The notes: generated by a model not told the origin, from the letters alone. A DNA stretch of 64,000 nucleotides from Pararhodobacter marinus (GCF_003122215.1 NZ_QEYD01000010.1:62001-126000); one strand, 5' to 3'; counted from the stretch's first letter, positions 17,333-27,370 are shown. Numbers and translations are program-made.

Positions 17333-18069
17333 CGTCGACGCTCTATCCCCTGTCGCACCGCTTTCTGCTGGGCCGCGCCCGGCACAGGCTCGACGACGAG
17401 GATCAGCGCACGATCGAAGAGATGATCACCGATGTCGAGCGTTTCACCTCGGCCCATTCGGTGCTTGAGCGCGGCGACGTCGTCAGCCGAAGCACGCTGC
17501 TGATCGAAGGCTTCATCGCCCGTGTCATCAAGCAGGATGGCCGCCGCCATATCCTGGCGCTGCATGTGCCCGGCGATTTCGTCGACCTGCACGCCTTTGC
17601 GCTGAAGCGGCTGGATCATTCCATCGTGTCGATCGGTCCGGTTCTGGTCGGTTACACGCCGCATACGAAGCTGGAAGAAATCCTTGAAACGCGCCCCCGC
17701 CTGGCGCGGATGCTGTGGTTCTCGACCCTGCTCGACGCGGCGATGCACCGCGAATGGATCCTCAAGCTCGAACATCTCAGCGCCGATGGCCGTCTGGCGC
17801 ATCTGATCGCCGAGATCTGGCAGCGTCTGGATTTCGTGGGCATGGCCGATCCCAGCGGTTTCTCGTTCCCGCTGACCCAGCAGGAACTCGCCGATTCCTG
17901 CGGCACGACGGCGATCCACATGAACCGGGTCGTGCGCAAGCTGCGCGAAAGCGGTATCGCCGACATTTCCCGGGGCCGTGTCACGATCATGGACACGGAC
18001 GCGCTGATCGAACTGGGCGGCTTCGATCCGGCCTATCTGTACGGCAAGGGCGACCTGATGCTCGACTAG
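17329..18069 (+). CDS. Crp/Fnr-family transcription regulator
   Basis: A 246-residue regulator with an N-terminal cNMP-binding-like beta barrel (SRSTLLIEGFIARVIKQDG, then HVPGDFVDLHAF) and a C-terminal winged helix (FPLTQQELADSCGTTAIHMN). The cAMP-binding consensus residues are not recognisable. The only cysteine lies in the HTH, so an Fnr-type iron-sulphur cluster is excluded; the ligand is unknown. The GTG start overlaps the LOV stop and has GAGGAG upstream. Its pairing with the photoreceptor suggests light-dependent transcription, which is inference. Confidence 0.9.
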   Translation: MTSTLYPLSHRFLLGRARHRLDDEDQRTIEEMITDVERFTSAHSVLERGDVVSRSTLLIEGFIARVIKQDGRRHILALHVPGDFVDLHAFALKRLDHSIVSIGPVLVGYTPHTKLEEILETRPRLARMLWFSTLLDAAMHREWILKLEHLSADGRLAHLIAEIWQRLDFVGMADPSGFSFPLTQQELADSCGTTAIHMNRVVRKLRESGIADISRGRVTIMDTDALIELGGFDPAYLYGKGDLMLD

Positions 18070-18111
18070 GCAGGCCTCTTGCCGCCGGCCGTTAACTTCT
18101 GGACAGTGAAA

Positions 18112-18126
18112 CTAATGCGGTGTTAA
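18112..18126. promoter_or_regulatory. CtrA-box-like CTAA-N7-TTAA
   Basis: CTAA-TGCGGTG-TTAA matches the alphaproteobacterial CtrA site TTAA-N7-TTAA with one mismatch. It lies in the 99-bp gap just upstream of the CheB-CheR-HWE kinase gene. A single degenerate match is weak evidence, but the location is appropriate. Confidence 0.35.
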
Positions 18127-18168
18127 TGTGCGGAACTGCTTCCGTACCGGGTTTGCCGCCTCTCTGCC

Positions 18169-21100
18169 ATGAACGACCAACGACCTGATTTTCCGATCGT
18201 CGGCATCGGGGCCTCCGCAGGCGGCCTTGAAGCGCTGCGCGACATGCTCGAAGGCTTTTCGGGCGACGCCGCGATGGCGCTTGTCGTGATTCAGCATCTC
18301 GACCCGAATCACGAATCGATGATGGCGCAGCTCATCGACCGCTACACATCGATGCCGGTGACGCAGATCAGCGGCGGCGAGCGGGTCGAACCCGGTCACG
18401 TCTACGTGATCCCGCCGGGCCGCAACCTGAGCATCCGCAACGGCGTGCTGGAGCTGCACGACTTCGACGCGCCGCGCGGAATGCGCCGGCCGATCGACGA
18501 TTTCTTCGAGATCCTCGGCGTGGAACACGGGCGCCGCGCGGCGGGCGTGATCCTGTCGGGCACCGGCGCCGATGGCAGCCGGGGCATCCGCGCGATCAAG
18601 GAACATGGCGGTCTGGCGGTCGTGCAGGAACCGGCCGACGCGCGCTATGACGGGATGCCGCTGGCGGCCGAGGGGACCGGGCTGGTCGATTTTGTCCGCC
18701 CCGCGCGCGACCTCTTGTCGGTGATCAGCAATTTCTTCCGCCACGACGCCGAGAACCCGGTCACCGACCCGACCGCGCAGGTGGCCGATTACATCGACGA
18801 TCTGTGCATCGCGCTGAACGACGCCACCGGCCATGACTTTGCCGGCTACAAGCGCAGCACGCTGTCACGCCGGATCCAGCGCCGGATGCAGGTGCTGGGG
18901 ATCGCCGAGGGTGGCGATTACGTCACCCGCGTTCGCAGCGATCCGGCCGAGTGCCAGACGCTGTTTCGCGACCTGCTGATCAACGTCACCCGCTTCTTCC
19001 GCGATTCCGAAGCCTTCACCACGCTGGCCGAGCGCGCCATCGACCCGCTGGTGCGCGAAGCCAGCGATTCCGACGAGCTGCGGATCTGGGTGGCGGGCTG
19101 TTCCAGCGGCGAGGAAGCCTATTCCATCGCCATGCTGTTTCGCGATGCGATGACGCGCCACAAGCGCTATCCCGTGGTCAATATCTTCGCCAGCGACATC
19201 GACGAACGGATGCTCGACATCGCCCGCGAGGGGACCTATCCGCTGTCCGCCCTCGCCGATGTGCCCGAGCCTTTCCGCACGCGCTTTACCACCGCGTCGG
19301 GCGATCATTTCAGCATCGTGCCGCAGATCCGCGACATGGTGCGGTTCAGCGCGCACAGCCTGATCAAGGATCCGCCGTTTTCCCGCATCGATCTTGTATC
19401 CTGCCGTAACCTGCTGATCTATCTTGATGAAAATCTGCAGCGCGCGGTCATGCCGCTGATGCATTACGCGTTGCGGCAGGATGGCTACCTGTTCCTGGGC
19501 TCGTCCGAAACCATCGGCCGCTTCGACGATCTCTTCGACGAGGTCAATCACCGGCACCGCCTGTTCCGGCGCCGGTCGGTGCGGCTGAGCTATCCGCTGA
19601 ACCTGCCCAACGGCGGCACACGGCGGAACCAGGCGCCCGGTCCGCAGCAGGAACGGGATACCAAGAGCCTCGACTGGCTGGAAAGCGAAGCGCTGCAGCA
19701 GATGACCCAGCGCTACGCGCCGCCGACCCTGCTGGTCGACAGCGCGGGCGGGATCATCAACACGTGGGGGCCGGTCGGGCGCTATTTCGATTTCCCCTCG
19801 GAACGCGAGCGCCGGCAATACGCGCCGTCGCTGGCCAAGCCCGGGCTGCGCGACGTGCTGGGGCCGCTGGTGCGCCAGACCTCGGGCGACCGCCGGGCGC
19901 ATATCGTCAAGGATGTCACCGTCCGTGCCGATTTCGGCACGCAGCCGGTGCGCGTGATCTGCGAGCCGGTCCGCGACAACGCGCTCTTGATCGTCATCCG
20001 CGAGACCGGCGGCTTTCAGACCAATGGCGAGGAAGATTACGTCGAACTGCGCGACGGCGACAGCCAGGTCCACCTGATGGAGAACGAGCTGCGGGTGATG
20101 CGTCATCGCCTGCGCTCGACCGTCGAAGAGCTGGAGACCGCGAACGAGGAGCTCAAGAGCTCGAACGAAGAAATGATGTCGATGAACGAAGAGCTTCAAT
20201 CGACGAACGAGGAACTGACCACCGTCAACGACGAGCTGAAATCCAAGGTCGATCAGCTGACCGTGGCGAATGCGGACCTGAAGAATTTCTTCGACTCGAC
20301 CCAGCTTGCGGTGATCGTGGTCGACCGCCACATGCAGATCCGCAGCTTCACCGATGCGGCGATGACGCTGTTTCCGTTCCAGCCCGGCGACCGGGGCCGG
20401 TCCCTGGCCGATGTGACCTCGCCGCTGGGCACGACGCGCTATCTGGACCATGCGCGCAAGGTGGCCGAAACCGGCGAGACCATCGAAGACCGGATGCGCG
20501 ACGAACAGCGGGGCCTCGATTTCGCGGTGCGCGTGATGCCCTACCGACTGCTCGACGGGGCGCAGGACGGCGCGACGCTGATCTTTACCGACATCACCGC
20601 CTCGCTGTCGCTCGAACGCGCGCTGAAAGACGAACGCGCGCGGCTGGCGCTGGCGATCGAGGTCGCGAAGGTGGGGATCTGGTCGTACAACCCGATCACC
20701 GGCTACACCGAGCTTGACGAGACCGAGCGCGAATTCTTCAGCCTTAGCGACGACGAGCCCAGCGATCTGGCCAAGCTGATGGACCGCGTGAACGAGGAAG
20801 ACCGCGACGCCGTGACCCGGTCGCTGACCGATGCCGCGGCGAACAAGCGGAATTTCGACGAAAGCTTCCGCGTCACCGACGAGACCGGCGAAACACGGTG
20901 GCTGCGCGGGCTGGGCCGCTTCGTGCTGCGCGACGGCGATCCGCGGGTGATGGGCGTGACCTTCGACATCAGCGCCGAGCACCGGATGCTGGAAGAGCGC
21001 GAATTGCACCTGGCCGAGATGAATCACCGGATCAAGAACCTGTTCGCGGTGGTTTCGGCGATGATTTCCAGCGTCGAGCGTGAAAGCGAGTCGACCCGCG

Positions 21101-21594
21101 ATTTCTCGAAGAACCTGCGCGGGCGGATCTCGGCTCTGGACCGGGCCCACGCGCTGATGCTGCGCGACAACATGCGCGCGCCGATCCCGCTATTGCAATT
21201 GCTGGACCGGGTGCTGGAGCCCGCGCGCGGCGGCCAGACGATCCGCATCGAGGGTCCCGATACGCTGGTCCCTGTGCGCGAGCTGACGCCGCTGGTGCTG
21301 ATCCTGCACGAATGGAGCACCAATTCGGCCAAGTACGGCGCGCTGTCCGATCCCAACGGCACGCTCAAGGTCGACTGGACGAACGGGGACCAAGAATTCC
21401 GCATCGTCTGGGAAGAAAGCATCGAAGCTTTCGAAGAAAGCGATACGGGGCCGGGATTCGGGTCGCGGCTGGTGCAGGCGTCGGTCATGCAGCTGGGCGC
21501 CGATCTGAAGCGCGACGTGTCGGACGAGCTCTTGCGGCTGACGCTCAGCATGCCGGCTTTCACCACTCCGGACGACACCGACGACGAGGAGTGA
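18169..21594 (+). CDS. CheB-CheR-PAS-HWE hybrid histidine kinase
   Basis: An 1141-residue soluble signalling protein. Domains in order: CheB methylesterase (1-~190; catalytic Ser16 in GIGASAGG, His43, Asp135 in SGTGADG); CheR methyltransferase (~200-470; WVAGCSSGEEAYSIAML, SCRNLLIYLD); a degenerate PAS (~510-600); a coiled coil (~637-705; repeated NEELKSSNEEMMSMNEEL pattern); two PAS domains (~706-945); and an HWE kinase with phospho-acceptor His953 (EMNHRIKNLF), the HEWSTNSAKYG block and the late WEES. There is no receiver domain, so it needs an external response regulator. The ribosome-binding site is weak. It follows the LOV-Crp/Fnr pair by 99 bp. Confidence 0.92.
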   Translation: MNDQRPDFPIVGIGASAGGLEALRDMLEGFSGDAAMALVVIQHLDPNHESMMAQLIDRYTSMPVTQISGGERVEPGHVYVIPPGRNLSIRNGVLELHDFDAPRGMRRPIDDFFEILGVEHGRRAAGVILSGTGADGSRGIRAIKEHGGLAVVQEPADARYDGMPLAAEGTGLVDFVRPARDLLSVISNFFRHDAENPVTDPTAQVADYIDDLCIALNDATGHDFAGYKRSTLSRRIQRRMQVLGIAEGGDYVTRVRSDPAECQTLFRDLLINVTRFFRDSEAFTTLAERAIDPLVREASDSDELRIWVAGCSSGEEAYSIAMLFRDAMTRHKRYPVVNIFASDIDERMLDIAREGTYPLSALADVPEPFRTRFTTASGDHFSIVPQIRDMVRFSAHSLIKDPPFSRIDLVSCRNLLIYLDENLQRAVMPLMHYALRQDGYLFLGSSETIGRFDDLFDEVNHRHRLFRRRSVRLSYPLNLPNGGTRRNQAPGPQQERDTKSLDWLESEALQQMTQRYAPPTLLVDSAGGIINTWGPVGRYFDFPSERERRQYAPSLAKPGLRDVLGPLVRQTSGDRRAHIVKDVTVRADFGTQPVRVICEPVRDNALLIVIRETGGFQTNGEEDYVELRDGDSQVHLMENELRVMRHRLRSTVEELETANEELKSSNEEMMSMNEELQSTNEELTTVNDELKSKVDQLTVANADLKNFFDSTQLAVIVVDRHMQIRSFTDAAMTLFPFQPGDRGRSLADVTSPLGTTRYLDHARKVAETGETIEDRMRDEQRGLDFAVRVMPYRLLDGAQDGATLIFTDITASLSLERALKDERARLALAIEVAKVGIWSYNPITGYTELDETEREFFSLSDDEPSDLAKLMDRVNEEDRDAVTRSLTDAAANKRNFDESFRVTDETGETRWLRGLGRFVLRDGDPRVMGVTFDISAEHRMLEERELHLAEMNHRIKNLFAVVSAMISSVERESESTRDFSKNLRGRISALDRAHALMLRDNMRAPIPLLQLLDRVLEPARGGQTIRIEGPDTLVPVRELTPLVLILHEWSTNSAKYGALSDPNGTLKVDWTNGDQEFRIVWEESIEAFEESDTGPGFGSRLVQASVMQLGADLKRDVSDELLRLTLSMPAFTTPDDTDDEE

Positions 21595-21615
21595 CCCGCG
21601 CGGCGCGGGTCACTC
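21589..21615. terminator. Bidirectional hairpin between convergent genes
   Basis: Perfect 13-bp arms (GAGTGACCCGCGC and its complement) around a single base. The hairpin begins within the kinase stop codon and lies before the convergent aldehyde dehydrogenase stop. No U-run on either side, but position and stability suit a shared terminator. Confidence 0.6.
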
Positions 21616-21627
21616 TGCAGCCCGGGG

Positions 21628-23007
21628 TCAGGCGTCGGTCAGGAAGACGGATTTCGCGTTGACGAATTCCTTCATGCCGAAGCCGCCATGTTCGCGGCCA
21701 TAGCCCGAATCCTTGACGCCCCCGAACGGCATGTTCGGCTTGGCCACGTTGTAGCCGTTGACCGAGACCATCCCGGTATCGAAATGCTCGCACGCGAGCT
21801 TGCGCGCGCGCGCCACGTCCTTCGAGAAGATCCCGCCGCCAAGCCCGTACCGGCTGTCATTGGCGATCCGCATCGCGTCTTCGTCATCGCGCGCGCGGAT
21901 GATCGAGGCGACCGGCCCGAACAATTCGTCGTCATAGGCCGGCTGCCCGGGCGCGACATCGACCAGAACGGTCGCGGGATACCACGCACCGGGACGGTCG
22001 GGCACCTTGGCTCCGCACAGCGCACGGGCGCCCTTTTGCAGGCTCTGCTCGACCTGCTTGTGCAGATCGTCGCGCAGACCCGCATCCGACATGGGGCCCA
22101 GCTTGGTGGCCTTGTCCGTGGGATCGCCCGGCTCGATCTTCTGCATCGCCTCGGTATAGGCCGCGACGAAGGCGTCGTAATTGGCCTCGGTCACGATGAA
22201 ACGCTTGGCGTTCACGCAGGTCTGACCGTTGTTGTAGATCCGGCCCGCCACGCAGGTCTTCACCGCCAGTTCCAGATCGGCATCGTCGAGCACCACATAG
22301 GCGTCGTTGGACCCCAGTTCGAGCACGGTTTTCTTCAGCGCCGCGCCCGCCTTTTCGGCGACCAGCTTGCCCGCCTTGTCCGAACCCGTCAGCGTCACGC
22401 CCCGAACCAGCGGGTTGGCGATGATCGCGTCCGACGTGTCGTGATCGATCAGCAGCACGGTGAACAGGTTCTTCGGCAATCCCGCGCGTTCGAAGATGTC
22501 GCGCAGCATCAGGCCCGAGCCCGTACAACTGGACGCGTGTTTGAGCAGCACGCCGTTCCCGGCCATCAGGTTGGCAATGGCGTAGCGCATCGCCTGGTAA
22601 GCGGGGAAGTTCCACGGCTGGATGCCATAGATGACGCCCACGGGCGCATAGGTGATAACGCCGGTGCCGTTGTCGATCTTGCGCTCTTCGTCGGCCAGAA
22701 CCTTGGGTCCGTTCTCGGCGGTGAAATCGCAGATCGCGGCGCACAGGTCGATTTCCTGACGGCTGTCTTTCAGCAGCTTGCCGACTTCGTCGGTCATCAG
22801 CTGGGCCAGCGCGTCCTTCGAGTTCTGCAACTCCTTGCCGATCGCGCGGATGACATCGGCGCGTTCCTTCAGCGGGCGGTGGCGCCAGTCCAGAAAGGCC
22901 TTGTGGCAGGCTTCGACCGCGTCGGCGGCCTCGCGGCCACTCATCCGCGTGTAGCGTTCCAGCGTCTCGCCGGTTGCCGGATTCACGGTGGTAATGGTGT
23001 CGGACAT
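21628..23007 (-). CDS. NAD(P)-dependent aldehyde dehydrogenase, succinate-semialdehyde type
   Basis: A 459-residue aldehyde dehydrogenase, close to the short bacterial succinate-semialdehyde group (Sad/GabD-like). It contains the N-terminal ITTVNPATGETLERY, the cofactor-fold segment GVIYGIQPWNFPAYQAMRYA, the glutamate motif VLELGSNDAYVV and the catalytic cysteine in NNGQTCVNAKR. It lies downstream of the branched-chain amino-acid ABC operon on the same strand, separated by a strong hairpin. A role in oxidising an aldehyde from the imported compound is likely but unproven. Confidence 0.9.
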   Translation of the reverse strand: MSDTITTVNPATGETLERYTRMSGREAADAVEACHKAFLDWRHRPLKERADVIRAIGKELQNSKDALAQLMTDEVGKLLKDSRQEIDLCAAICDFTAENGPKVLADEERKIDNGTGVITYAPVGVIYGIQPWNFPAYQAMRYAIANLMAGNGVLLKHASSCTGSGLMLRDIFERAGLPKNLFTVLLIDHDTSDAIIANPLVRGVTLTGSDKAGKLVAEKAGAALKKTVLELGSNDAYVVLDDADLELAVKTCVAGRIYNNGQTCVNAKRFIVTEANYDAFVAAYTEAMQKIEPGDPTDKATKLGPMSDAGLRDDLHKQVEQSLQKGARALCGAKVPDRPGAWYPATVLVDVAPGQPAYDDELFGPVASIIRARDDEDAMRIANDSRYGLGGGIFSKDVARARKLACEHFDTGMVSVNGYNVAKPNMPFGGVKDSGYGREHGGFGMKEFVNAKSVFLTDA

Positions 23008-23011
23008 CGGA

Positions 23012-23036
23012 CTTCCCTTTTTTCACATCAGGGAAG
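23012..23036 (-). promoter_or_regulatory. Hairpin that would hide the aldehyde dehydrogenase ribosome-binding site
   Basis: On the minus-strand mRNA, CTTCCCT pairs perfectly with AGGGAAG across an 11-base A-rich loop. The second arm is the Shine-Dalgarno of the aldehyde dehydrogenase, five bases before its ATG. This could limit translation unless the upstream segment is occupied. Confidence 0.35.
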
Positions 23037-23044
23037 ACAACTCC

Positions 23045-23077
23045 GAGGGCGCGCGCCCGGGTCCGGCGCGCGCCCTC
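23045..23077 (-). terminator. GC-rich hairpin between livM and the aldehyde dehydrogenase gene
   Basis: Perfect 11-bp arms (GAGGGCGCGCG/CGCGCGCCCTC) around an 11-base loop, 15 bases past the livM stop. It probably terminates or attenuates the liv transcript before the dehydrogenase. Confidence 0.5.
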
Positions 23078-23091
23078 AAGCCTGCGCGAGC

Positions 23092-24390
23092 TTACCGCTC
23101 GGGGATCAGGCCGCGGGGGGCGAAACGCAGCACCAGAAGCAGGATCACCCCCATCGTCAGCAGCCGCATATGCGCCGCGCTGTCGAGCAGGTGAAGCCGG
23201 ATCGCCGAATCCTCGGCCATGGTCGAGGTCAGGTTGGTGATCAGCCATAGCCCGATCGGCTCGACCTCGATCCACAGGAACCATACGAGGAACCCGCCCA
23301 GCACCGCGCCCCAGTTGTTGCCCGACCCGCCAACGATCACCATCACCCAGATCAGGAAGGTAAAGCGCAGCGGCTGATAGGTGCCGGGCGTGAGCAACCC
23401 GTCCAGCGTGGTCAGCATCGCCCCGGCGATCCCGCAGACCGCCGAGCCGAGGATGAACACCTGAAGGTGGCGCTTGGTGACGTTCTTGCCCATCGCCCGC
23501 GCGGCGGTTTCATTGTCGCGGATCGCGCGCATCATCCGGCCCCAGGGCGAATTCCACGCGCGCTCGGACAGCCACATGATCAGCGCCAGCACGACGATGA
23601 AGATCACCGCGTAGCAGGCTTTCACGAAAAGCGACGACGCCTCGACCGGGTTCAGCCCCAGCCATTCGGCCCAGGCCAGGAAATCGGCGCTTTGCTGCAG
23701 GTCCACTTCGTAAGGGACCGGGCGCGGCAGGCCGTTGACGTTCTTCACGCCGCGCGACAGCCATTCCTCGTTCTTCAGGATGGCGATGATCGTCTCGGCA
23801 ATGCCCAGCGTGGCGATGGCCAGGTAATCGGACCGCAGGCCCAGGCTGATCTTGCCGATCACCCAGGCCGCGCCCGCGGCCAGCAGACCGCCCACGGCCC
23901 AGCTCAGCACGATGGGCAGGCCCATGCCGCCCAGATAACCCTCGGCCGCCGTGTTGACGCTTTCGATCGCGTCGACCGCCGGGTCCAGCACCGCGCGGTA
24001 GACGAAGAAGCCCACGACGATGGTGATTGTCAGCGCGACGGCACGGCCAACGCCCTTGGCCATCTTCCGATAGATCAGGACCGAGACCAGGATCACCGCC
24101 GCGCCCAGCGCCAGCGCCGCCAGAACGCGCAAACCGCCCGCCGACCAGGCCGCCGGCACCGGCGGCATCGAGGTCAGCACGGCGGCCAGGCCGCCCAGGG
24201 CAACGAAGCCCATCGTGCCGACCGAGAACAGCCCGGCATAGCCCCACTGGATGTTCACGCCCAGCGCCATGATCGCCGAGATCAGGCACATGTTGAACAG
24301 GCCCATCGCCACCGACCAGCTTTGCAGCCAGCCGACCAGCACCAGAAGGACCGCCATGATCGCGAAATAGGATGCGTGTTTCAGGCTCAT
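23092..24390 (-). CDS. livM: Branched-chain amino-acid ABC transporter, permease LivM
   Basis: A 432-residue LivM-family inner-membrane permease with about ten to twelve hydrophobic segments. Family blocks are ALGVNIQWGYAGLFSVGTMG and SPWGRMMRAIRDNETAARAM, the latter the ATPase contact loop. It is longer than the usual ~330-420 residues because of an inserted stretch with extra helices after residue 70. Start and livH stop overlap (ATGA). Last transporter gene of the operon. Confidence 0.92.
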   Translation of the reverse strand: MSLKHASYFAIMAVLLVLVGWLQSWSVAMGLFNMCLISAIMALGVNIQWGYAGLFSVGTMGFVALGGLAAVLTSMPPVPAAWSAGGLRVLAALALGAAVILVSVLIYRKMAKGVGRAVALTITIVVGFFVYRAVLDPAVDAIESVNTAAEGYLGGMGLPIVLSWAVGGLLAAGAAWVIGKISLGLRSDYLAIATLGIAETIIAILKNEEWLSRGVKNVNGLPRPVPYEVDLQQSADFLAWAEWLGLNPVEASSLFVKACYAVIFIVVLALIMWLSERAWNSPWGRMMRAIRDNETAARAMGKNVTKRHLQVFILGSAVCGIAGAMLTTLDGLLTPGTYQPLRFTFLIWVMVIVGGSGNNWGAVLGGFLVWFLWIEVEPIGLWLITNLTSTMAEDSAIRLHLLDSAAHMRLLTMGVILLLVLRFAPRGLIPER

Positions 24391-25397
24391 ATCGATTGTC
24401 CCCGGAACAGGCCCGTCGGGCGGAACAGCAGCACCAGCACCAGCAGCACGAAGGACACCGCGAATTTGTAATCGGTGGACAGAAGCTGCGCGAGGCCCGA
24501 GGGCTCAAGGCTTTCGGGCAGCAGGTATTGCAGGAACTTGCGGAACGCGTAGGTCACGCCCACCTCGCTGAGCGCGATGACATAGGCGCCGGCGACCGCG
24601 CCCAGCGGGTTGCCCAGTCCGCCCAGGATCGCCGAGGCGAACATCGGCAGCAGAAGCTGGAAATAGGTGAAGGGCTTGAAGCTTTTGTCCAGACCGTAAA
24701 GCGTGCCCGCCACGGTCACCAGGACCGCGACGATCAGCCATGTCACGGTGACGACGCGCTCGGGGTTGATGCCCGAGAGCAGCGCCAGATCCTCGTTATC
24801 CGAAAAGGCACGCATCGACTTGCCGGTGCGCGTGCGGTTGAGGAACCAGAACAGCACGGCCACGACGACAAGGGTCACGACGATGGTGATCAGCTGCGAA
24901 ACGCGCAGGCCGACGCCCTCTTCAAGGCCGGTATAGTCGCGGAACTCGCGCACCGTGAACAGGAAGCGCGCGCCATCGGCGAAATACTGGTCGTCGGGGC
25001 CGATGATCAGGCGGACCAGCCCGTTGAGGACGAACATCACCCCCAGCGAGGCCATCACCACCACGATCGGCGCCGCGCGGACCCGTCGGTAAAAGCGATA
25101 GACCACGCGGTCTGTGCCCAGAAGCAGCAGCGCGGTGATCGCGATCCCCACGGGCAGGGCCAGCAGCGCGGTGGGCAGCGGGTCGATGGACACCCCCATC
25201 CCCTGCAGCCACCAGGTCACAAGGATCACCGTCATCGTCGCAAAGGCCATCACGTCGCCATGGGCGAAATGCGAGAACCGCAGGATCCCGTAAATCAGCG
25301 TGATGCCCAGCGCACCCAGCGCCAGCTGGCTGCCATAGGACACGGCCGGAAGCAGCACGAAGTTGGACAGAAGGACAAGCGCGTTCAGCACATCCAT
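24387..25397 (-). CDS. livH: Branched-chain amino-acid ABC transporter, permease LivH
   Basis: A 336-residue LivH-family permease with about eight or nine membrane segments. The segment ALGALGITLIYGILRFSHFA near the N terminus is diagnostic, as is the late FASAILGGLGNPLGAVAGAY. A cytoplasmic loop contains TGKSMRAFSDNEDLALLSGI, which contacts the ATPase. It follows the small secreted-protein gene by 64 bases and overlaps livM. Confidence 0.92.
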   Translation of the reverse strand: MDVLNALVLLSNFVLLPAVSYGSQLALGALGITLIYGILRFSHFAHGDVMAFATMTVILVTWWLQGMGVSIDPLPTALLALPVGIAITALLLLGTDRVVYRFYRRVRAAPIVVVMASLGVMFVLNGLVRLIIGPDDQYFADGARFLFTVREFRDYTGLEEGVGLRVSQLITIVVTLVVVAVLFWFLNRTRTGKSMRAFSDNEDLALLSGINPERVVTVTWLIVAVLVTVAGTLYGLDKSFKPFTYFQLLLPMFASAILGGLGNPLGAVAGAYVIALSEVGVTYAFRKFLQYLLPESLEPSGLAQLLSTDYKFAVSFVLLVLVLLFRPTGLFRGQSI

Positions 25398-25461
25398 GTC
25401 GGAACCTTTCGGATCTGCGCGTCGCGGGCGAAGCGGAAGAATGTCTCGGGCATCGCGGACC

Positions 25462-25830
25462 TCATTGCGGCGAGCAGTGCAGCCATTCCAGCCGCGCTTG
25501 GGTGAAATCCCCGGTTTCGGGCGTGACGGTCAGAACCCCGGCGCCGTCGCCGGTGAAGCGCAGCTGATAGATCGTGCCGTCATGGCGCCATGCGGCGCTG
25601 CGCAGATCGCCATCGTAGACCGGCGCATGGAGCTGCCCGTCCATCGACAGCTCGATCCCGCCGCCCAGGAAGGCCAACTCGAAGGCAAGGGCGCTTTCGG
25701 TGCAGGCGCCCCCGGGGGCGCAGCTTTGCAGCACCGCGCAATCGAACGCGTCGCGCTGGCTTTCGGCTAGCGCGGGCAGGACGGACAGGGCGGCGGCGGT
25801 GGCCGCCAGAAGCGGCAGAAGCATACGCAT
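25462..25830 (-). CDS. Small secreted cysteine-containing protein of unknown function, inside the liv operon
   Basis: A 122-residue protein I do not recognise. It begins with a clear signal peptide (MRMLLPLLAATAAALSVLPA, cleavage near LAESQ). The mature ~100 residues contain four cysteines, three clustered near the start (DCAVLQSC, GGAC) and one four residues from the end (WLHCSPQ), consistent with two disulphides in the periplasm. The start follows the livF stop by three bases, so it is transcribed with the transporter. The composition looks like a beta-rich small domain. It may modulate the receptor or be an unrelated passenger. Confidence 0.7.
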   Translation of the reverse strand: MRMLLPLLAATAAALSVLPALAESQRDAFDCAVLQSCAPGGACTESALAFELAFLGGGIELSMDGQLHAPVYDGDLRSAAWRHDGTIYQLRFTGDGAGVLTVTPETGDFTQARLEWLHCSPQ

Positions 25831-25833
25831 CCC

Positions 25834-26560
25834 TCAGCCCCCCAGGAACGAACGCCGGACCTCGGGATCGGCGAGAAGTGCCTGCCCGGTGTCGGTGTAT
25901 CGGTTGGCGCCCTGCACCAGCACATAGCCCTTGTGGGCAATCGCCAGCGCCTGCCGGGCATTCTGTTCGACCATCAGGATGGAAATCCCCGTCCGGGCGA
26001 TCTCGATGATCCGGTCGAAGAGTTCGTCCATGACGATGGGCGAGACCCCGGCGGTCGGCTCGTCAAGCATCAGCACCGAGGGTTTCGTCATCAGCGCGCG
26101 GCCGACGGCCACCTGCTGACGCTGACCGCCCGACAATTCCCCCGCCGCCTGACGGCGCTTGTCCTTCAGGATCGGGAACAGGTGATAGACCTGCTCCATC
26201 GTCGTGCGGATATCGTCGTGGCGGATGAAGGCCCCCATTTCGAGGTTTTCCTCGACGCTCATCGACGGAAAGATGTTGCGCGTCTGCGGCACGAAGCCCA
26301 TGCCCATGCCGACCCGCGCCTGCGGTGTCAGCCCGGTGATGTCCTTGCCGTCCAGCCGCACCTGACCCTCGCGCAGGTTCAGCATGCCGAACACGGCTTT
26401 CATCGCGGTGGATTTGCCCGCTCCGTTGGGACCGACGATCACCGCGATCTCGCCCTTGTTCACGGCGATGGTGCAATTGTGCAGGATGTCGGCGCCGCCA
26501 TAGCCGCCGGTCATGCCCTCGCCGATCAGAACGGCATCGGGATTGGGGGTCACGGGATGC

Positions 26561-26568
<8 letters not shown>
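25834..26568 (-). CDS. livF: Branched-chain amino-acid ABC transporter, ATP-binding protein LivF
   Basis: A 244-residue LivF-type ATPase. Walker A is GPNGAGKSTAMKAVFG, the signature LSGGQRQQVAVGRAL, and Walker B SVLMLDEPTAGVSP. LivF-like features include GFVPQTRNIFPSMSVEENLE. Its start overlaps the livG stop by eight bases. It forms the ATPase heterodimer with LivG. Confidence 0.93.
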
Positions 26569-27352
<784 letters not shown>

Positions 27353-27370
27353 GCGATACCCTGTGCGAAT

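Noticed and set aside
17329-18069. Fnr-type oxygen sensor
   Set aside because: Only one cysteine is present, within the DNA-binding helix, so a 4Fe-4S cluster is not possible.
18865-21150. 761-residue open frame on the minus strand opposite the CheB-CheR-HWE kinase
   Set aside because: Shadow frame; the plus-strand kinase has complete domain motifs throughout the same stretch.
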